The position numbers and the translations under genes were made by a program. The notes beneath the pieces are model-generated. The model saw nothing but the letters and a program-made list of their open reading frames with translations, was not told the DNA's origin and did no database searches. 64,000 nt of DNA. Origin: Pseudomonas sp. SJZ079. Its GTDB lineage: Bacteria > Pseudomonadota > Gammaproteobacteria > Pseudomonadales > Pseudomonadaceae. Positions 60,968 to 64,000 of the stretch are shown piece by piece (position 1 is the first letter of the stretch; every line of letters starts with the position of its first letter). The stretch spans positions 62,001 through 126,000 of the forward strand of contig NZ_VIUH01000007.1 of the NCBI RefSeq assembly GCF_007993865.1, given 5' to 3'.

Positions 60968-63900
60968 ATGAGTGGAGTGGCTATGGGGGATCGACACGAT
61001 TATGTCGCCCTGGAGTGGGTCAAGGGCGAAATTGCGGAAACCCTGAAACAGGCGCGTCAAGCCCTGGAGGGATTCGTCGAGAATCCACAGGATCCGACGC
61101 GCATGCGCTTCTGCCTGACCTATGTGCACCAGGTCCATGGCACTCTGCAGATGGTGGAGTTCTACGGCGCTGCGTTGCTCGCCGAAGAGATGGAGCAATT
61201 GGCGCAGGCGCTGATGGAAGGCCGTGTGGCCAACCTCAACGAAGCCCTGGAAGTGCTGATGCAGGCGATCCTGCAACTGCCGGTCTATCTCGACCGCATC
61301 CAGACGGCGCGTCGCGACCTGCCCATGGTCGTCCTGCCACTGCTTAACGACCTGCGGGCTGCCCGTGGCGAGAAACTGCTCTCGGAAACCAGCCTGTTCG
61401 CTCCGGATATGTCTGAGCGCCTGCCATCGCTTTCGCTCGAATCCTTGGCCGAGCTGCGTACGGTAGAGCTGCCGGTACTGCTGCGCAAGCTGCGGCAGAT
61501 GCTGCAGATGGCCTTGGTCGGTGTCATCCGTAACCAGGATATGCCGACCAACCTGGGCTATATGGCGCGGGTTTTCGCCCGTCTCGAAGTCCTCTGCAAG
61601 GATGCGCCACTCGGCGCGCTGTGGCAGATCGCCTCGGGCCTGGTCGAAGGCCTGGCTACTGGCGGCGTTGCCAACAGTTCCTCGGTGCGGAGCCTGCTGA
61701 GCCAGGTGGATAAACAACTGAAACGCCTGCAGGAACAGGGCGTCGACGGCATCAATCAGTCAGCACCCGACGAGCTGATCAAGAATCTGTTGTTCTACAT
61801 AGCCAAGGCACCTGCCCAGTCGCCGCGTATTGATGCGCTGAAAGAACGCTACCGTCTCGACGATGCGCTGCCGGCTAACGACGTGGTGGACGAGGAGCGT
61901 GCCCGCCTGGCCGGCCCCGATCGCGATGCCATGCGTTCGGTGGTCGGCGCTTTGTGCGAAGAGTTGGTGCGGGTCAAGGACAGCCTCGACCTGTTCGTGC
62001 GCAGCGACCGCAACCAGGTGGCAGAGCTGGATACCTTGCTGGCGCCGCTCAAGCAAATCGCCGATACCCTGGCGGTGCTCGGTTTCGGCCAGCCACGCAA
62101 AGTCATCGTCGATCAGATCGACGTGGTCCACGGCCTGGCCAGCGGCCAGCGAGAGCCGAGTGACGCGGTGCTGATGGATGTGGCGGGTGCGTTGCTGTAC
62201 GTCGAGGCAACCCTGGCGGGTATGGCCGGTCCGGCGGAAGAGGGTGGCCGTGAAGAGAGCCACCTGCCGACCACCGATGTGGCGCAGATCCACCAACTGG
62301 TGATCAAGGAAGCACGCAGCGGCCTGGAACAGGCCAAAGACGCGATCATCGAGTTCATTGCCTCGCAGTGGAATCACGAACATCTGGCGCGGGTCCCCGA
62401 GTTACTGACTCAGGTGCGCGGCGGTTTGGCGATGATTCCGTTGGCGCGCGCAGCCGCGTTGCTGAATGCCTGCAACCGCTACATCGTGGAGCAGTTGTTG
62501 GCGCGCAAGGCAGTGCCGAACTGGCAAAGCCTCGACACCTTGGCGGACGCCATTACCAGCGTCGAGTATTACCTGGAACGATTGGCCGAAGACAACTCGA
62601 ACCAGGGCGACCTGATTCTCGATGTGGCCGAGGAAAGTCTGGAAACTTTGGGCTACCCGCTGAAAGAGAAGCCTTCTATTCTCGATCGCGTCGAGCCGCA
62701 GGCAGACACAGCGGCGCCGCTCGCCGACCCGCTGCACGATATCGACGTTCTGTCCGATGACCCGGCCGAGGTCTTAGCGCTTGAGGCGGTTGACGCTCCA
62801 GTTGCGGAGTATTCGGAGTCGCTCGCTGCGGAACCGCTGGAGCAACCGAATGCCGCCGATACTGAGCTCGACGCATTGGCCGCCGATGATGAGGTGCCAG
62901 CCGGTAGCGACTACGGCTTGAGCCTGAAGCCGTTAGACGCTGGACTTGAGTTGATCGATTTCGATGTCGAGCCGTCAGCCAGCGACATGCTAGCGGCCCC
63001 GGGGTTGGATGACGAACCGCCGGCCACGCTGCCTGGCGCCGATCTGCAGTTGGAAGAGCTCAGCCTCGACGCACTGGACAGCCCAGCGCATTGGGACGAA
63101 GCCGAGTTGGCGGCGATGCAGTTGCCCGAGGTCGAGTTGCCGAGTGCCCCGCCGGTCGTGGATGAGCAGCCGCAGACTGAACAACCGCTGTCGATGGCCG
63201 ATGTGATGGCCGCGCCGCTGCAGGCCATCAATCCGCCGGCACAGGACATTCCACCGAGTTTGCTACCGCCGCCAGCCGATGAAGAGCCGATCGACGACGA
63301 GCTGCTGGAAGTCTTTATTGAAGAAGCCGGCGAAGTGCTGGAAACCATTGCCGTGTACTTACCGCAATGGCGTGCGAATACCGACGACAAAGACGCCCTG
63401 AGCGAAATTCGTCGCGCCTTCCACACGCTCAAAGGCAGTGGTCGCATGGTGCGGGCGTTGGTCATCGGCGAGTTGGCCTGGTCGATCGAGAATCTGCTCA
63501 ACCGGGTGCTGGATCGCAGCATTCAGCCGGGGGACGAGGTTCAGCAGGTCATTGCCGACGTGGTGGCGCTGATGCCGGCGTTGGTCGATGAGTTCGCCTC
63601 GAAAGCCCAGCGCCAGCGGGATGATGTCGACTTACTTGCCGCCACTGCCCATGCCCTGGCCAAAGGTCAGAGTCTTCCTCAGCACGGCGTTCCGGCTACT
63701 CAGCTAGACGAACCAGAAGAGCTTGTGGTTGAGCTAGAGGCTGCCGCAGTGCTGGAGGAGGATGGCGTAGAAGCGTTGGATCCGCAACTGCTGGAAATTT
63801 TTCGCAACGAGGCGGAGTCTCATCTCGACACCCTGGTGGGGTTTCTCGCCGATTGCGCCCAGGAACTGCCGCAGCCGGTGACTGACAACCTGCAGCGCGC

Positions 63901-64000
63901 CTTGCATACGCTCAAGGGCAGCGCCTACATGGCCGGTATTCTGCCGGTGGCCGAGATCGCTGCGCCGCTGGAGAAGCTGGTCAAAGAATTCAAGGCCAAC
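60968..64000 (+). CDS. chpA: Chemotaxis-type hybrid histidine kinase ChpA, N-terminal part (3' end outside window)
   Basis: Open from the ATG at 60968 to the window edge, 1011 codons; full ChpA proteins are about 2,500 residues. Two N-terminal HPt-like helical domains lack a clear phospho-histidine (TYVHQVHGTLQMVEFYGAALL near residue 53). An acidic, Pro/Ala/Asp-rich linker spans about 580-770. Then come classical HPt motifs AFHTLKGSGRMV (His near 819) and ALHTLKGSAYMA (His near 980). The kinase, CheW and receiver domains must lie beyond the window. It is the central kinase of the Pil-Chp system and phosphorylates PilG and PilH. Confidence 0.96.
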   Translation, partial: MSGVAMGDRHDYVALEWVKGEIAETLKQARQALEGFVENPQDPTRMRFCLTYVHQVHGTLQMVEFYGAALLAEEMEQLAQALMEGRVANLNEALEVLMQAILQLPVYLDRIQTARRDLPMVVLPLLNDLRAARGEKLLSETSLFAPDMSERLPSLSLESLAELRTVELPVLLRKLRQMLQMALVGVIRNQDMPTNLGYMARVFARLEVLCKDAPLGALWQIASGLVEGLATGGVANSSSVRSLLSQVDKQLKRLQEQGVDGINQSAPDELIKNLLFYIAKAPAQSPRIDALKERYRLDDALPANDVVDEERARLAGPDRDAMRSVVGALCEELVRVKDSLDLFVRSDRNQVAELDTLLAPLKQIADTLAVLGFGQPRKVIVDQIDVVHGLASGQREPSDAVLMDVAGALLYVEATLAGMAGPAEEGGREESHLPTTDVAQIHQLVIKEARSGLEQAKDAIIEFIASQWNHEHLARVPELLTQVRGGLAMIPLARAAALLNACNRYIVEQLLARKAVPNWQSLDTLADAITSVEYYLERLAEDNSNQGDLILDVAEESLETLGYPLKEKPSILDRVEPQADTAAPLADPLHDIDVLSDDPAEVLALEAVDAPVAEYSESLAAEPLEQPNAADTELDALAADDEVPAGSDYGLSLKPLDAGLELIDFDVEPSASDMLAAPGLDDEPPATLPGADLQLEELSLDALDSPAHWDEAELAAMQLPEVELPSAPPVVDEQPQTEQPLSMADVMAAPLQAINPPAQDIPPSLLPPPADEEPIDDELLEVFIEEAGEVLETIAVYLPQWRANTDDKDALSEIRRAFHTLKGSGRMVRALVIGELAWSIENLLNRVLDRSIQPGDEVQQVIADVVALMPALVDEFASKAQRQRDDVDLLAATAHALAKGQSLPQHGVPATQLDEPEELVVELEAAAVLEEDGVEALDPQLLEIFRNEAESHLDTLVGFLADCAQELPQPVTDNLQRALHTLKGSAYMAGILPVAEIAAPLEKLVKEFKAN

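Noticed and set aside
1..64000. CRISPR arrays, tRNA or rRNA genes, and prophage structural genes
   Set aside because: No regularly spaced direct repeats with unique spacers, no cloverleaf-type segments and no phage structural or integrase proteins were seen.

Overview
This window is a chromosomal segment of a Pseudomonas-like gammaproteobacterium. The strongest evidence is gene order: TetR regulator, yheT-like hydrolase, rsmD, two M16 peptidases, ftsY-ftsE-ftsX-rpoH, mtgA, thiS-thiG, trmB, hemW-rdgB, metW-metX, yggU-yggT-proC-yggS, pilT-pilU, pyrC'-pyrB-pyrR-ruvX-algH, tonB3-like, gshB, pilG-pilH-pilI-pilJ-pilK-chpA. This closely follows the PA0367 to PA0413 stretch of P. aeruginosa. High GC, REP-type palindromes and an AlgU-like promoter before rpoH agree with that.

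Layout. 0-5 kb: regulator end, hydrolase, rsmD and the M16 peptidase pair. 5.0-14.6 kb: an accessory block that splits the usually adjacent M16 genes and ftsY. It begins with a 263-bp MITE-like element and a MocR-type regulator (plus strand). Converging on it is a leftward eight-gene run: YdfG-like SDR, an unrecognised 399-aa protein, a membrane fatty-acid-desaturase-like enzyme, an Fe(II)/2-oxoglutarate oxygenase, an EamA exporter, a double cupin, a SAM methyltransferase and an unknown 123-aa protein. The first four are 1 to 4 nt apart or overlapping, so this looks like an undescribed small-molecule operon, and it is the main discovery candidate. 14.6-23.5 kb: SRP receptor and FtsEX, heat-shock sigma factor, transglycosylase, thiazole synthesis and tRNA methylation. 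23.7-34.5 kb: a second accessory stretch with a DUF1329 protein, a quaternary-amine-type catabolic cluster (RidA, BCCT carrier, M19 dipeptidase, aldehyde dehydrogenase, divergent LysR), a pair of uncharacterised proteins and a TauE/SafE exporter.

34.5-36.1 kb: a visibly AT-rich islet with two small membrane-protein genes, each broken by an apparent single-base deletion, preceded by a cluster of GCGACA repeats. 36.3-50.4 kb: AFG1-like ATPase, DUF3392 protein, hemW-rdgB, metXW, a dynamin-like GTPase, yggU/yggT (split by a MITE with an 8-bp target duplication), proC, yggS, pilT and pilU. 50.4-56.3 kb: pyrimidine genes, including a dihydroorotase homologue that has lost its zinc ligands, plus ruvX, algH, a TonB3-like protein and gshB. 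56.5-64 kb: the Pil-Chp chemosensory operon, with chpA running off the right edge.

The intergenic spaces carry at least four repeat families: REP/GTAGCCCGGATG palindromes, AACAGGCCGTTGA-ended elements, 165-bp GTAGGGTGGGTTA repeats, and single MITE-like insertions. All names come from reading translations and motifs; no database search was run.
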